A stretch of DNA of 6,066 nucleotides from Balneolia bacterium (lineage in GTDB: Bacteria; Bacteroidota; Rhodothermia; Balneolales; Cyclonatronaceae). Below the pieces are notes generated by a model. It was not told where the DNA came from, did no database searches, and saw only the letters and a list, made by a program, of their open reading frames with translations. The stretch is from positions 1 to 6,066 of the forward strand of contig PXAI01000278.1 in assembly GCA_003567135.1 (NCBI GenBank). Reading direction: 5' to 3'. Shown piece after piece: positions 6,025 through 6,066 of this stretch. The position numbers and the translations under genes were made by a program. The first letter of the stretch is position 1. Each line of letters starts with the position of its first letter.

Positions 6025-6066
6025 AAAAAGATTGGATAAATAATTTCGGTAGTTCATAAACGCGGC

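Overview
The window reads as an ordinary chromosomal segment of a Gram-negative bacterium. Release factor 1, PurK and PurE resemble versions from the Bacteroidota/Balneolota side of bacteria. Most starts lack a clear Shine-Dalgarno, which is common there, and an outer-membrane barrel end plus an exported thioredoxin imply a two-membrane envelope. The phylum assignment is an inference from protein flavour, not a search result.

Layout, left to right. Positions 1-362 hold the C-terminal end of what looks like an outer-membrane beta-barrel protein on the + strand, with an apparent reading-frame break near 40-60. A weak minus-strand terminator (374-418) separates it from the convergent prfA (425-1501, -). 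A 76-bp divergent spacer (1502-1577) leads into purK (1578-2741, +) and purE (2746-3228, +), a tight two-gene unit for the carboxylation step of purine synthesis. Positions 3229-3691 form a small accessory-looking patch: a perfect 44-bp palindrome, a solitary Phd/YefM-like antitoxin gene (3312-3530, -), a second related palindrome (3561-3598), and a good minus-strand rho-independent terminator (3641-3673). The rest is a minus-strand cluster read right to left: grpE, then dnaJ four bases later, then an exported TlpA-like thioredoxin that ends just before the terminator.

Functionally, PurK and PurE act in sequence (AIR to N5-CAIR to CAIR). GrpE and DnaJ are the two co-chaperones of DnaK, which is not in the window. 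The thioredoxin may share their transcript. RF1 terminates translation at UAA/UAG.

I found no CRISPR array, tRNA or rRNA gene, transposase gene or phage gene. The genes are mostly housekeeping. The part most worth a second look is the pair of 28-bp GTAG...CTAC palindromes. They share length and a purine/pyrimidine pattern but differ by seven compensated base-pair changes, and they bracket an antitoxin-like gene that has no visible toxin.
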